DNA of 64,000 nt from Ceratobasidium sp. AG-K (lineage: Eukaryota; Basidiomycota; Agaricomycetes; Cantharellales; Ceratobasidiaceae): contig JAWNGF010000001.1 in NCBI GenBank assembly GCA_037039685.1, positions 7,130,001 through 7,194,000 of the forward strand, written 5' to 3'. Of the stretch, positions 49,901 through 60,754 are shown piece after piece (the first letter of the stretch is position 1; each line of letters opens with the position of its first letter). A program made the translations under genes and the position numbers. The notes beneath the pieces were generated by a model, which saw only the letters and a list, made by a program, of their open reading frames with translations, was not told where the DNA came from and searched no databases.

Positions 49901-51997
49901 GAGAAACGCCTTGACATGCACGTCGATCTGTTGAGGAGAGACGAGTTTAGGATCGTGGAGTGTGTGAGCGATGTTAGCAAGTACGTTCTTGCCCCGCCCC
50001 TTTGCGCTCGTTGGAGCTGATGTGGGACAGAATGCTGGCCCAGTTTGAACACCTCGCAGATACCGCGTTTTCTGGATTCGATGCAGACCTGGCGGAGCGC
50101 GAACTGGACCTTGCCATGCAGCTTGATTGTGATTTAGATTCCTTTGTCGCTGCTATTGGGTTAACCAAGACTGCACTGGAGAACTCGATCAAGGATGACG
50201 GTGAGTTGACGTGTTCGCTAAAGGGATGGGCGCTGAGTATATGCAATTAGAAACTGTCGTCGAGTATGGAGATCTGGATATCGAGCAGACGTTGTTCGAG
50301 CCAATGTCGCAAATCTTGGAGCAATCCAAGAGCGCAAAGATTGCCTTCAGGTACTGTTCTATTGTGCAATTGTCCTACACGTCGCTAAACTAACATGTAG
50401 GAAACTTGTCCGCCGAGTCGAAGACCTGATTCAAGACAACTCAGCCCTCAAAGTCGACCTTGTACCTAAACTTACTGGACTCACGACCGATATGATCAAA
50501 GGCTGTGATTTTGGTATCCAGCTTGCTCAACGCATCGGAGGCTACCTCGCCGACGTGCGCGCGCAAAAGCATAACTTCCAACTCGCGTCTGTACTAACGC
50601 AAGCGCGTGAGATTGCGGCCGAGACTATGGGTCAACGGACTGCAGCGTCCTGGGAGGCTGTTGGACAACTCGTGGCTGGATTGGTCAAGGACGCGAACGC
50701 GTTGATGGAGCCCGCCATGGAGGCAGAGAATATCTTCAAGGGTGAGCGTACTACAAGTTGTCTGGATTTAATGCTGAAAAAAAAAAGTTCTGGGAGAGGC
50801 GCCGTGGATTGTTAGGATCGCCGAGGTCAAAGCTTTGTCTGCTGTTAATGTCGATGCGGAAAGGACCGTCAACAAGCTCAACGATGAGATCAAGGAACTC
50901 ATTCGTGGGATCAAGACTCGAGTACGTGCATGTATCGACCTTTTATCCGAACACACTAACATTGACCCTAGGACCAAAGCATCCAAGAGACAAGCGTTAA
51001 GATTGAACTGATGGAGCGACGCATGGAGACGGTCAAGAAACAGGCAGATGCAATCGTAGACCTCGAAGGCGACTTGGCCAAGGCACGCAAGCAGGAAAAG
51101 GCTTACGAAGAGGCTATCGAGCAGCTGCAGAGTGATCTAGACGAGTTGGTGCACGAGAATGCCAGGCTCAGACCCGCTGCTGCTGGAGCAGAGAACAATG
51201 GTACGTACAGTCGTTATGTGGCCGGGATTCTTCTCATCATACGGGTGACTATAGCTGCGGCGCGCAACCTGCCGTTGAAGAACCTATCGTTACGACTAGC
51301 GACTTGGAAGCGTCCCACTTGCTTGAGCAGGTCGGTCGACGATTATGCCTCTCTTGTGCTCACTTACTTACTTTGCTTATTACAGATCGAGTCCTTGCGT
51401 GGAGCAGTTCGCTTCCTGCGCCACGAAAACTCTCAACTCAAGAGCCAAGACCTTCTCCGTGAACTCAATGCCCTTCCACCGCTCACGAGCAAGGCAACTG
51501 TTCCTCCACTTCCTCGGCCTCCACGAACCAATTTCCCCGTCATCCGTCCATCCAGACTCACTCGCCCAGAATCACCTACATCCGATATGTCCGAACCCGA
51601 GTTTGAGTACGCATACTCCGAGACAGAGTCTGAAGAGTCGGTGGAGTCGGCACCACCCTCTCCTCGTGTGTTGGCCACTGAATCGAAGCTCCTGTACCGA
51701 GAGTTGTTGTCATTTGCTGCCCGACCACGCGTGGTTGACTTGGCGGCTGCTCAAAAAGCTGCCCAAGCCCAAGCTCAGGCCCAATCGGCATCTGACGAGA
51801 AGGCACCCGAAGGCGAAGAGAACGCTGCCCCCTCTCCCGCGCGGGTGGCACCTCAGACCGGAAGACGTGGATGGGTACCACAGGACCTGAAGCCTGAGCG
51901 CCAACTGCAAAATCACAGGCTTCAGAGTGCGGACCTTCGACGCCGTGTTCGCGGATTAGCGGAACTAGCAGGTCAATTGGGTGTCGTCAAGCTGTAA
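46982..51997 (+). CDS. Dynactin large subunit p150Glued (DCTN1/NIP100)
   Basis: Links cytoplasmic dynein to microtubules and cargo. An N-terminal CAP-Gly domain (GRGVVRFNGTTQFAPGRWVG, LNAPNGKNDGSVKDVVYFSC, NHGVFVRPSQVKVAS) is followed by a Ser/Pro/Thr linker, long coiled coils (EDLELRAKLRALEAKRADDA, LQTELSQTKRELADQQAEM, DRDRKIESLEETIADYEGTI) and the dynactin-domain region (EWLGIVKPYLPQVYVEVDAD, NTFHNVGRLFPDLSPMEKRL, RKLVRRVEDLIQDNSALKVD), then a second coiled coil and a tail ending LAELAGQLGVVKL. About twenty short introns keep frame from 48.2 kb to the stop. In the 5' third the frame must be corrected by one base at three places (near 47020, 47922 and 48150); the first falls between MQNEIPLDAVVDV and the CAP-Gly core. 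The start at 46982 is therefore inferred by matching the expected N-terminus. Confidence 0.9.
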
Positions 51998-52159
51998 CCA
52001 TAGTCGAGCTTTTGTTTGCTGTTGGGTTCTTGGTTTGGATGTTCATGTGATATACCCACAATCGTTTAATATTACAAGTCAAAGCATTAGAATTGGTGTA
52101 TATAAAACAACATAGCAGAATAAATGGCTATATACAAATAAGTTAAGGATATTTCAGAC

Positions 52160-53841
52160 TTACTCTTCCAGTTTGATCTGGATACGCGGCTGCCCGATAT
52201 CGTGCTCCACGTCCTCCTCCTTCTTGACGTCGAGCCTCACCAGATCCTCTGCGTCTAGATCTGGTGCGTCACCAACCTCGGCCTGGGCAATCTTGGCCTT
52301 GGGGGTGAAAACTATGGGCTTCTTTCCCTTGCCAGTTGCGCCTACACGTGCACTGGGACACAATCCTTTACTACTCAGAAGACACACATCGCAGCGAGGA
52401 CCAACGGGGAGGCAGATGACCTACGTCCCAACAGTTAGACCCACGGCATGGTTTAGCCTAAGCGAACTTGCCTGACCAAACCCAACGAGCAGAGGGTTGA
52501 TTGGCTTGTGCAAGTTGCGCGGAAGCCACGACTGCATATTGAGCCTAATCAAAATTGTGAGTGGCGGAGCTCAAGAATCTAAAGATCCTGACGTAGTCAC
52601 ATACCGAGTTTGTTCGGGAGTTGTAGTCTCTGGTTTATGCCATCCTAACCGGTTGCTTATGCGATGAACATGCACATCAACGCCAATACCGGCGTTTCTA
52701 CGGTAGATGATTAGTTTGCAGAATCACTCTATAAAACGTATTCGTGCATACATATCCCATGCAACCTTTAGACGATACATTCAGTCCTCGTTCTGCAAAA
52801 TTAAACCGTGCAAGCTTACCTGTAGAACCAGAAACGCCATCTTCGGTCCAACTCCAGGCAGAGAGCAAAGCTCATCAATTGTTTTGGGTACATCCCATCG
52901 AATTTGTCTCGGAGTATGGCTGCTGCTTGTCGTAGGTACTCAGTTTTGCGTCGCCAAAAGCCAACCTGAAAGCAGTGTGTCAAATCAACACCATGCATCT
53001 AGACTGGATAAGCACGAACCTTTCCAATGGCTTCTGAAATAACACTCGGCTCGGCCGCCAAGAGCGAGTCAACAGTCAAACCTCCAGGCAAAACCTCACG
53101 GAGGTTGGTCACCGCAGCGGTCGTAACTTCGTCCTTTGTTTGCGACGAGAGCATCAGAGACACGAGAGTGCCAAAACGTTGATCCTACAAAAGCAAAAAT
53201 GTTCAGTTCAGACTCAATAGATACCAAGCATGCCGGCGTACCTTCAGTGGCCCAACCCCAGTCATAGACTTGGCACACCCCATCGTGTCTACCGGGGCCT
53301 GAATCCCAGCGCGCATCTCCTCAATCAGTGCATACTGCTCTTCCCAATGTGGCGGCGCTGGATGAGGCTTCTCAAGCTCCATAACGATGGCCTTTTGCTT
53401 GCGCGGCGACGCGTTGGCGGACTTCTTGCTCGGGGTGGCAGAGGTTTTAGTCTTTCGCGCGCCAGCTTTGGGCTTGGTCTCCTCGTCGATAGCGAAAGCA
53501 TCCGTTTCTTCGAGTTTAAGCTGCTTCGCAGGCGTTCGAGTCTTGGCCGAGCCGCGAGTAGGGCGAGATGAGTAGGCAAACTTGGCTAGATCCATAGGTT
53601 CAGCCTTGACCACAGGCTTTTCCTCGTATTCGTCGGCAGAGTCCATCGAAGTCAAGCTCGATTCTTCGTCTTCCAACTTGATTTTCTCGGGTTCAACGCG
53701 CTGTCGCTTTCTTGGAGAACGTCGAAGAGCCGAACCAGAGCCCTCGTCGTCTGACCCGGAGCCAGCAGCGCCATCTTCAAGCTTGATCCGAGTGGGAGTG
53801 TTGACTTTGGGAAATCGAGCAGCAGTCCGTTTGGGAGGCAT
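52160..53841 (-). CDS. NTH1: Endonuclease III homologue NTH1 (DNA glycosylase/AP lyase)
   Basis: Base-excision-repair enzyme removing oxidised pyrimidines. About 190 residues of Lys/Ser/Glu-rich nuclear leader precede the domain, which starts at [15 protein letters not shown]. Then come [60 protein letters not shown], the helix-hairpin-helix [14 protein letters not shown] with the catalytic Lys, and [18 protein letters not shown] with the catalytic Asp. The Fe-S loop has four Cys ([11 protein letters not shown], then seven residues, then C). The exon between LVLQ and NAGIG is only 14 bases (52765-52752, VAWDI). One base is missing in the GGG run at 52894-52896: KFDG and DVPKTIDEL are in different frames. 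Convergent with p150 and divergent from the gene at 54105. Confidence 0.9.
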
Positions 53842-54104
53842 TAGGACAGCAGAAAGAGGTAAGCGAGTGAGGATAATGCGAAAAATCGTAATAAGCGGAG
53901 TTATATAGTCTCAGCCAATGTCGTCGTCGTTGTCAAATGTTGACGTTTGGTGACGCCTAGCTCCAGCAGTGTGTTCATGATCGAGGTCATGATCGGCGCT
54001 ACGCTGTTCTTGGGAGCGCCACTGATGACCCAGAACTGACATTTCTTGCCTCCACTCACGACTATCTTGAGCCAAACATTTCTTAAGCGGCACCTATACT
54101 CCAC

Positions 54105-54944
54105 ATGAGCGAATCCAATGGCTCAGAGCACAAGGCACTTCCAAAGCATCTGGGTCCTATTCAACTGCAAAGGCTAAACGATTACCTGGAAACTAAATGC
54201 TTGGAGCTGACCCGTGGGGTACGCAAAAGGTAGGTACCAGACAGCTATCAGGCTACTACACCTTGACTCATTCGGATAGATATAGCTTACCTTGGCTTTA
54301 GGAATGAGCCCGACTCGCCCTATCAGACTCTTTCGGAATACCTCGCGGCAGCATCGTCGCTTGCGAACATGATCTTACTCATCCCACCAGACGAGAATTC
54401 CGCGAGCATTCGTACTTCATGGTTCCTGCGTCTCACAGGCGAGATATTCGAAGACATACCTGCGTACTCGCTCGACACTATCCCTGATCCATTATCCGAA
54501 CCGATCGAAGACCAGCCCAAAACGGATCCCGACGAAGAAGAGCTTCCGCCTCAACCAGTGTTGAGCGAGCAAGGCCTTGAGACATTAGAGCTCGTATTTG
54601 GGATATTCGATAAAGTCGACGCAGGCTGGTGCGCCATCATCCGCAACGAACGATGGGATCCCGAGGTCAATCAAGGCGTCTTTGTCCAGCCGCCCTCTGG
54701 CGAGCAGTCGCAACCTGAATCAAGCAAATGGTTCAGCGTGACGGACAGCACTCGACTTAGGAGTCTCATCGTCTCTGGCAAGACCGAGTTTGACGATTGG
54801 CTGGCAGAGCATGGAGGGGCAAGCAACTTTGAGCTTAGCGAGCGGTCGATTCGGGTAATGTCTCGTACTTTGAAAGAGATCGGTCAGGACATTTCTGTCG
54901 CCATCGAACCCGAGCCCTCTGACTCGGAAGATGACTATTCGTGA
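54105..54944 (+). CDS. Orphan acidic protein, 255 residues
   Basis: Two exons (54105-54229 and 54302-54944) join in frame. The N-terminal helix-rich part (LGPIQLQRLNDYLETKCLEL, PYQTLSEYLAAASSLANMIL) is followed by RTSWFLRLTGEIFEDIPAYS, a Pro/Glu-rich linker, ETLELVFGIFDKVDAGWCAI and WFSVTDSTRLRSLIVSGKTE, and an acidic tail SDSEDDYS. No membrane span, signal or catalytic motif is visible. I do not recognise the family, though the even spread of hydrophobic residues suggests a folded protein. Its start lies 263 bases from the divergent NTH1 start, so the two probably share a promoter. Confidence 0.75.
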
Positions 54945-55105
54945 TTCGACATTTGTACACACCCACTTGTCATAATACATCTGGCTTATCTCGATTCAAT
55001 GACAATCGCGATCGTGTAACGTAACACCCTCAGCTCTCTCTCGGGACAACCACGACCACGAGTCTAGCTGCCCCACACCCAACGAACGTTCGACCCCAGA
55101 TAGAT

Positions 55106-56501
55106 ATGGCAATCGTAGGAGACGCAGAAGGTGAACTCGCACGAATCTGGTCGCTCGTATGCGAACTCAGCGAGCAGCTAAACAGCAACAAGGCCGCGAC
55201 CGCCTCTTTGCAAGCACAAGCAAACGCGCTCAAGGTAAGCACTCGATCACTCTACTCGACGACCCATTAACGTTTTGGGACAATCTAGGGTCAGGCGATA
55301 CACAATGGCACTGGTTTCGCGTTGAGGCGGTTCAATACGGACCTTAGTAAAGGTGAGAATGCCCTTCCGCCTCAGACCTGACTTCCTAATGTAGTTTTAT
55401 TGTCGATTTACAGAGGTTTTCGAGACCGAGCTAGAGCGCATGAACGCTGCGATTGTCATTGAGAACCAGACACTGCAGCACGAAAACAAGCAGCTCAATA
55501 CCTTGCTGAAGGAGTACGAGACTACGCTCGAGACCGTCATGACTAAATTCAGAAATCAGGCTGTAAGTCGTTTTACCTCACGCGCCATAGTCCACCAAGC
55601 TGAACTAGCCCGTTGGCGATAGCATGCTGCACAACAACATGAGCTGAATCTAACGAGACACTACGAAACGATCATCCTGCAGTTACAATCCCAAACGCAA
55701 TCCGTTGTCTTGAACGCGTCTACAAACCACTCCCAGGCTGTCACCAGGCTCTCCAACCTCCTCCGTGTCCTGTTGCGCTCATTCAACGGCGAAGACGCAA
55801 CCTTTGACCCAGCCTCGCTCCCAGACCCACGTGCACTGTGCGACCCAAACCACCCAGAACATGCCAAAGCACTGCAACTCCTCGAGGCACTTCCTTCAGC
55901 CGAGGCTGCTGCCGAGCCAGGCAACCCCAACGACCCCGAGACGGGCGAACTCGCCGACGCACGAGCCGACTGGGCGCTCGAGCGCGAGATTGAGATTTGC
56001 AGGCTCGAACAAGAAAACGAGACGCTCCGGCGGCTGTTGGCGATTCACTCGGGTCAACCCGATCCGTCCCCCGACACCCCTCTTCGTTCGGGATCGCCCT
56101 CGACAATAGTGCGCCCGGGATCTGCGGCTGCGTCAATTGAGCGGCCTTCGTCGAGCATGAGTATGGGTACGGTGCGTGCGGTGAACAACGATGCGTGGGG
56201 AGACGTCAATACGCCGCGGTATACTCGCGGGTTGTACGACCATCTCCGGCCAGGACGTGCGCCACGTAGTAGCGGATACATCGTTAGCGCCTCACCTGCT
56301 GAAAGCGCTAGCCCAGGCGGAGGATTTGGGAACCAGGGTGGGTTTGGAGGACCACAAGGTGGGCAGGGCCAGGGTGGTATGAATCAACAAATGGGCGCAG
56401 GCGGCCAAGGCCTTGGTATGGGGATGGGACAAGGTGGACAAGGACAGGGGCAGGGTAGGCCGATGATGGGTCAGTCCCAGTCGCTCGTGTTCCCATTCTA
56501 G
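55106..56501 (+). CDS. SIKE/FGFR1OP2-family coiled-coil protein (STRIPAK subunit)
   Basis: Small coiled-coil scaffold that, in fungi and animals, belongs to the striatin-interacting phosphatase and kinase complex (SCI1 in Sordaria; SIKE and FGFR1OP2 in mammals). Four exons join in frame. The diagnostic central block is [60 protein letters not shown]; a second helical block [20 protein letters not shown] follows. The N-terminus ([18 protein letters not shown]) is short. The last 75 residues are a Gly/Gln/Met repeat region ([18 protein letters not shown]) that extends the fungal protein and may be prion-like or disordered. STRIPAK controls cell fusion, hyphal growth and sexual development in filamentous fungi; the role here is by family only. 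Confidence 0.85.
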
Positions 56502-57053
56502 CCCCCTTATTCCCCTTCGTTTCCCCTTTTCGCCCAAACAGATCCTCCCCAGCCTCGACAAAACATGATCACCAATTGGTGAACGATACACGATCTCTTT
56601 TTTGAGTTTTTTAGAAGCTGCGTGCTTGCCTGGTTGCATGTTTCCTCTCTAGGGTTCTTCTGCTTGGTCGGTTGTGTTTATGTATTGTTGGCTTGCTATC
56701 GTCTCCATTCTTGGTCTCCCCGAGCTGTACTGTGCATACAGCGCTTGTTTCCCTCTGGTCTCCTCCACCTTGGCACTTTCCTTCGCCCTCCCATCGTAAT
56801 GATATTCTGCACGCTACGGATCCAAAATGAATTACGCCCGCAACGGAGGTACTTTGAGCCCGAAAAGGCAGTAAATGGATTGTTTTGATGACGACATTTG
56901 CATAACGACCAGAAAAACTCAATTACGATATAAAAGATACAGGCATTACAATCCAAAGAATGGCCAAAGCGATGGTGTATACGATACATACATCCGGCAC
57001 GAGATTTATATAAATTCATAATAAGTAGGACATTTCACTTGTTCAGTTCATCT
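56502..57053. other. Intergenic between convergent genes
   Basis: 3' regions of the STRIPAK gene and HSP20. No gene or RNA recognised. Confidence 0.5.
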
Positions 57054-57663
57054 CTAGTCAATCACGATGCGGCGTGGCTTGTGGGTGCTCAGCTTGGGTA
57101 TCGAGACGGTGAGGAGACCATTATCAAGCTTGGCGCTGATTCGTTTCCCGTCAACTGACCCGGGAGAGTCACAATGCGTGAGAACTTGACGGTCGAGCCG
57201 ACAGAGTGCTTCTTCTCGATGCGGGAGACGTAAACGGTGCTCCCTACTCGCCGTCAATACTGCACCAAAGCGCAAACTCCCGACACTCACCATCTGCCAT
57301 GGTCTTTTTCACCTTTTTGATTCTGCTCGTCCGCTCCTTGGTCTTGCCTTCATCAAGTATCTTGCCCGCACCACCATGCCTCTCGGCCTTGCCCTCGATA
57401 GTAAGCGAGCGCCCATCATCGGAGATGTGCATCGTCAAATCCTCCTTTCGCACACCCGGAACCTCGACCTGGAGGGTATACAGCGTCTCATGCTCGAACC
57501 AGTCAAACGGCGGGGTACGCTCCCCATTGCTCGGAAACGAGCTCCAGTCGGGTTGCCAGACATGCCCAAAGGTGCCAAAGTTGTTGTCAAACACCCAGTG
57601 GTCATAGTGCGGGTCAAGGTGCGGGTGGGCAGCGTATTCGGTGAGAAAGTGGGCGAGGGACAT
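57054..57663 (-). CDS. Small heat-shock protein (HSP20/alpha-crystallin)
   Basis: ATP-independent chaperone that holds unfolding proteins. Exon 1 (57663-57291) starts MSLAHFLTEYAAHPHLDPHY and enters the alpha-crystallin domain: ET-LYTLQVEVPGVRKEDLTM, SDDGRSLTIEGKAE. Exon 2 (57243-57054) gives VYVSRIEKKHSVGSTVKFSR, IVTLP, then NGLLTVSIPKLSTHKPRRI and stop. The frame breaks between LP and GSVDGKRISAKLDNGLL at the CCCGGG near 57159-57164; one added G restores a normal domain end. With it the protein is about 185 residues, usual for fungal HSP20. The C-terminal IPKLSTHKPRRIVID lacks a clear I-x-I, though IVI could serve. Intron 57244-57290 is 47 bases. Confidence 0.88.
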
Positions 57664-58106
57664 GATGGTCGTTTAAACTAGACGACTAAGCTTGCTTTTC
57701 GCTCGGCTGATATAGGACAACTCACTTTGCGTGCTGGAGGGGGACAAAAGCAACGAGGTGTGGACCACGTGGGGGATAATGCTTGCCCTGTTGTATGCAG
57801 CGAGGCTCCTTCTGAAATATCTCCGTATCCGGTTACGTCATGTGGGATGAAAGGTCTATGGTGCCTATATCGGTTAGGCGACGGGCGCTTGTGTATACAA
57901 GTCCATCTACAGGTATACGAAGACCAGTCATGCGGCCCGTCGAAGGGAGGTTGGAACTAGGTCGGGTGAATGCGCTCACGGATAAAACGTGTCAATGTAT
58001 TAGCCAGTCAACTAATCAATGGATTAATCAAGTGCCTTCGAGTTGAACATATCTGGCTTGAGAAGTTGTCCGAAGTCGAGAAGCAAAAAAGGTCTAGACG
58101 CAAAAG
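57664..58106. other. HSP20 upstream region
   Basis: Region between HSP20 and the U6 gene. Apart from the promoter-like elements listed separately, nothing is recognised. Confidence 0.45.
57709..57745 (-). promoter_or_regulatory. Possible HSP20 core promoter and stress element
   Basis: A TATA-like CTATATCA (minus strand, about 57708-57715) lies about 48 bases before the HSP20 ATG. An AGGGG/CCCCT sequence, like the stress-response element of other fungi, lies at 57738-57742. No perfect heat-shock element array was found. Confidence 0.3.
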
Positions 58107-58110
58107 AAAA
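58107..58110 (-). terminator. Pol III terminator of U6
   Basis: A TTTT run on the minus strand follows the U6 3' region, with a second T4 run at 58102-58105. Confidence 0.55.
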
Positions 58111-58171
58111 TAAATATTGCGGTCCGTAGACCGTCCACTCTGAACTAGCGTGTCATCCTTGTGCAGGGGCC

Positions 58172-58202
<31 letters not shown>

Positions 58203-58226
58203 TGTATATGTCACTCCGAAGAGGAC
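58111..58226 (-). ncRNA. U6: U6 spliceosomal snRNA
   Basis: The minus strand carries the U6 core. A 5' stem-loop begins GTCCTCTTCGG, followed by AAATTGGAACGATACAGAGA, which holds the ACAGAGA box that pairs with the 5' splice site. AGATTAGCATGGCCCCTGC follows with the catalytic AGC triad and the U4/U2-pairing segment, and then the internal stem-loop region ending AAGGATGACACGC. The core is uninterrupted, without the mRNA-type intron found in some basidiomycete U6 genes. The 3' end is set at the first T run and is uncertain by several bases; the 3' tail (TAGTTCAGAGTGGACGG onward) is longer than in mammals. Several minus-strand U6 copies are usual in fungal genomes; whether this one is expressed is not known. 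Confidence 0.93.
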
Positions 58227-58554
58227 GAATACAAGGGCAATTGGGTATTCTCGTGCCACTGCCGAAATAATTGATTCCGGGTTTGTGGGTCGGCCATGAG
58301 TTGAACAAGCGCCACCCCAACGAATTATAGGTCGCGTGCATTGGGTTCGCACATTGGTGGAGTACATTTGGATGAATAGTTGCAGACAAACAATCGTATG
58401 CTATATACATAAACCGAACCCCAGGCCAAAAAAGTCAACGACATTGTCGCACGAAACCGAGACTCAAAGTACAAGAGGAATTAAACGAGTGGGGGATTAT
58501 GGAAACAGACTACTACAACCCTAGAGTACGTCAGTTAGGAAGCCGAACCGGCCC
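58227..58554. other. U6 upstream region
   Basis: Should hold the external U6 promoter. No clear TATA at about -25 was recognised; a GAATAC sequence is the closest. No other gene seen. Confidence 0.4.
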
Positions 58555-60234
58555 TCACTCCGGTAGCGGTAAGAGGCGGGGAGATGGGTACTCGAACTTG
58601 ACCTCGGAGCCATTCGCGCTCCCCGCATTCTCGCCAGTGCCCGGTAGCCTCGGATGCGCCGACAGCGGAGTCGGGTACGCTCGTTCCCCGTCCTGGGGGG
58701 GAGCAGGATCCATCATGATCCCGTCCGGGTTCTCGATCTGGAGCGGCGTCATTTCCGAGCTTCCAACGCGCGCTGCATTACTGACCGTCATCATCCCGGG
58801 GTCCCATGGCTGTTGGGGGTGGAGAGGGTGGCGGTGGTAGCGAGCTTCCCCTGTCGAGGATGGGTGGAAGCGCTCCCGTGAGAGGCCCGGTTCGCTCATG
58901 TACCGCATCCGTCCGTGCTCGATACCCGAAGGAGGCAATCCCTGGTAGCCCGCCGATATCCCCGCCGCTGACAGTCGCAGGTCGAACGAGGGGCGGGGGC
59001 TCCCGCCCCCGCTCAACGGGGGACTTGCCATTGGCCGAAACGCCGAGTGGAGCGGGACCATCGGGTTCGGTTGAGCATAGTTCCATGAGCGTAAGTCGGC
59101 GAGAGGATGGTCGCGAGTCTGATCCGGCATCTCCAGGCCCAAAGTCATAGGAGCGTTTGCGGGGAGCGAGTCCTGGCGGATGCCAGGAAAATGGTGAGTC
59201 GTATCCTCCTGCGCCGGGCGATAATAGTCCTGGCTCTCCGCCGTCTCCGGGGTAAAGGCTTCCAGACTCTCGACGTCTGAATTCCAGCGGGGGGGAGCGC
59301 CCTGGGGATTCAGGAGCATGGCCAGCGGGGGCCAGTCGGTCGGGATATTCATGCGATCGAGTGCGAGGTCGGTCGGAATCATGTCCGCGCCCATCATCTC
59401 GAGGGTCTGGTCCATACGACTGGTCGCGTCGATGCCAGGATCGCTCCCGCTCCCACTCTCGTCCGCGTCGTGCTCGGTCGAAGGAGGCCGCGGGTGCAGT
59501 CCCAGGCCTGAGTCCAAATGGGAGAGCATCCCAATCTCCATCGGACGATCGATCATGGTCATCTCGATGTCGTGGGGCAGCCAGGGCTGGCGGCTCAAAG
59601 GCGAATACATCCCCGGCCCGATCGAGGCCGCTGCTCGTGCCCGGGCGTGATGGAGCTGCGGATCCGAAGCCGAGTGGTGCAGCGGCTGTCGCGGGGCGGG
59701 CAGCAAGCGGTCGATCGAGGGGGGGCCAGCCGGACGACGAGGTAGGACGTCCGAGCCAGGAGACACTTCCGGCAGTTGCGGGTCGGAGAGCGGGGGGAAA
59801 TACGGATTGTGGTTCTGCGCGGGGGATGAGGGACGAGATCGGAGGGAGCCCACCCCCTGCGCTGCCTCCGCTCGTAAAGGGCTTACTCCCTCCGCCATCG
59901 TCCACGGACCGTTCACCCATGTCGCCTGGTTCTCGCCCAGGATCGGAGCGCTGAAAGGGCCGGTCATTGCTGGAGTTGGCAGGAGGAAATCCGACGCTGT
60001 CCCGTCCGGTAGAGTGAGGGTGAAGTTCAGTGGCATACCGATCGAAGGAACTGTGGGCCGGGGGAAAGGAGGGGACAGCGAGATGCTGTTGGTTCCGAAA
60101 GGACTGGTCGGGTCGAAAGGACTGACCGAGAAAGGGCTCTTGTTGGTAGTCACCGCGGCGCCAATTTTCATACGCCATGCTGGGCACCACCCCACTCGGC
60201 TCGTTGGGCGTCGACGGCTGTGAGCGAGACGCAC
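58555..60234 (-). other. 559-codon open frame overlapping the transcription factor tail
   Basis: Same strand as the zinc-finger gene, shifted one base. It reads protein-like sequence: [78 protein letters not shown], ending EVKFEYPSPRLLPLPE. In stretches I compared by eye, its third codon positions are richer in G/C than those of the finger-linked frame, which is the usual trend for real genes here. Three readings are possible: the true C-terminus after a one-base indel near the AAAA at about 60170, a dual-coding region, or an accident of composition. The frame's own first Met has no independent promoter evidence. Confidence 0.4.
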
Positions 60235-60754
60235 CCTGCGACGGCGACAGGCGCGGCAGGCTGCGGTGCGATGACGCCGCCAGGGCAGTGTGCAACGACG
60301 TCAGGTCACGCATCATCCGCTCATTCATGTCCGACTTGTCAGAGTGGACCGTTTGCGCATGCTACTAGGAGTCAGAAAATGTGCTTAAACCGGATGTGTA
60401 CATACCTGGCGCAGGTTGTCCAGACGAGAAAACTGTTTTCCGCAATGGCAGGCAAAGGGCCGCTCGCCGGTATGTTTTCTACGGTTGGTCAGCACCGAAA
60501 AGAGCACCAGGGACAGGCACTGACCGGACATGGCGTGCCAGATGCTCGCTCCGACTGAACACCATGCTGCACTCGCCGAATCCACGGCAAACAAACGTTT
60601 TGCTCGGCGCCGCCCGTGTTCGAACAGGCCCCACGCCTGCCTTTTTTCCTCGCGGGCCGTCCTCGAGTGTCGCCGTCGCAGCCGTCGGCGACGTCGATGT
60701 GCCATTGGTAGGCGGCGTGGGCGGACCGTCGGACGGTATGCTCTCTGTTTTCAT
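58778..60754 (-). CDS. C2H2 zinc-finger transcription factor
   Basis: Start at 60754 ([15 protein letters not shown]). After a Thr/Pro-rich leader, two C2H2 fingers in tandem are built from three exons: [54 protein letters not shown]. The TGERPF linker and the RSEH/RLDN recognition helices place it with Msn2/Adr1/Rgm1-type factors that bind short GC-rich sites. The last exon continues directly from the fingers for about 510 residues of Pro/Ser/Gly/Arg-rich sequence with motifs such as [19 protein letters not shown] and [14 protein letters not shown], ending MGPRDDDGQ at 58778. The same DNA holds a longer second frame (listed next), so the identity of the C-terminal part is not settled. Confidence 0.75.

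Noticed and set aside
52341..52405. Abnormal Fe-S spacing (C-x6-C-x2-C-x7-C) in NTH1
   Set aside because: Differs from the bacterial x5 spacing, but I believe fungal NTH1 proteins often have the longer last loop, so it is not clearly unusual.
59361..59954. 197-codon plus-strand frame opposite the zinc-finger gene
   Set aside because: Arg/Ser/Gly-rich antisense of a G/C-rich gene, with no motif or splice support.
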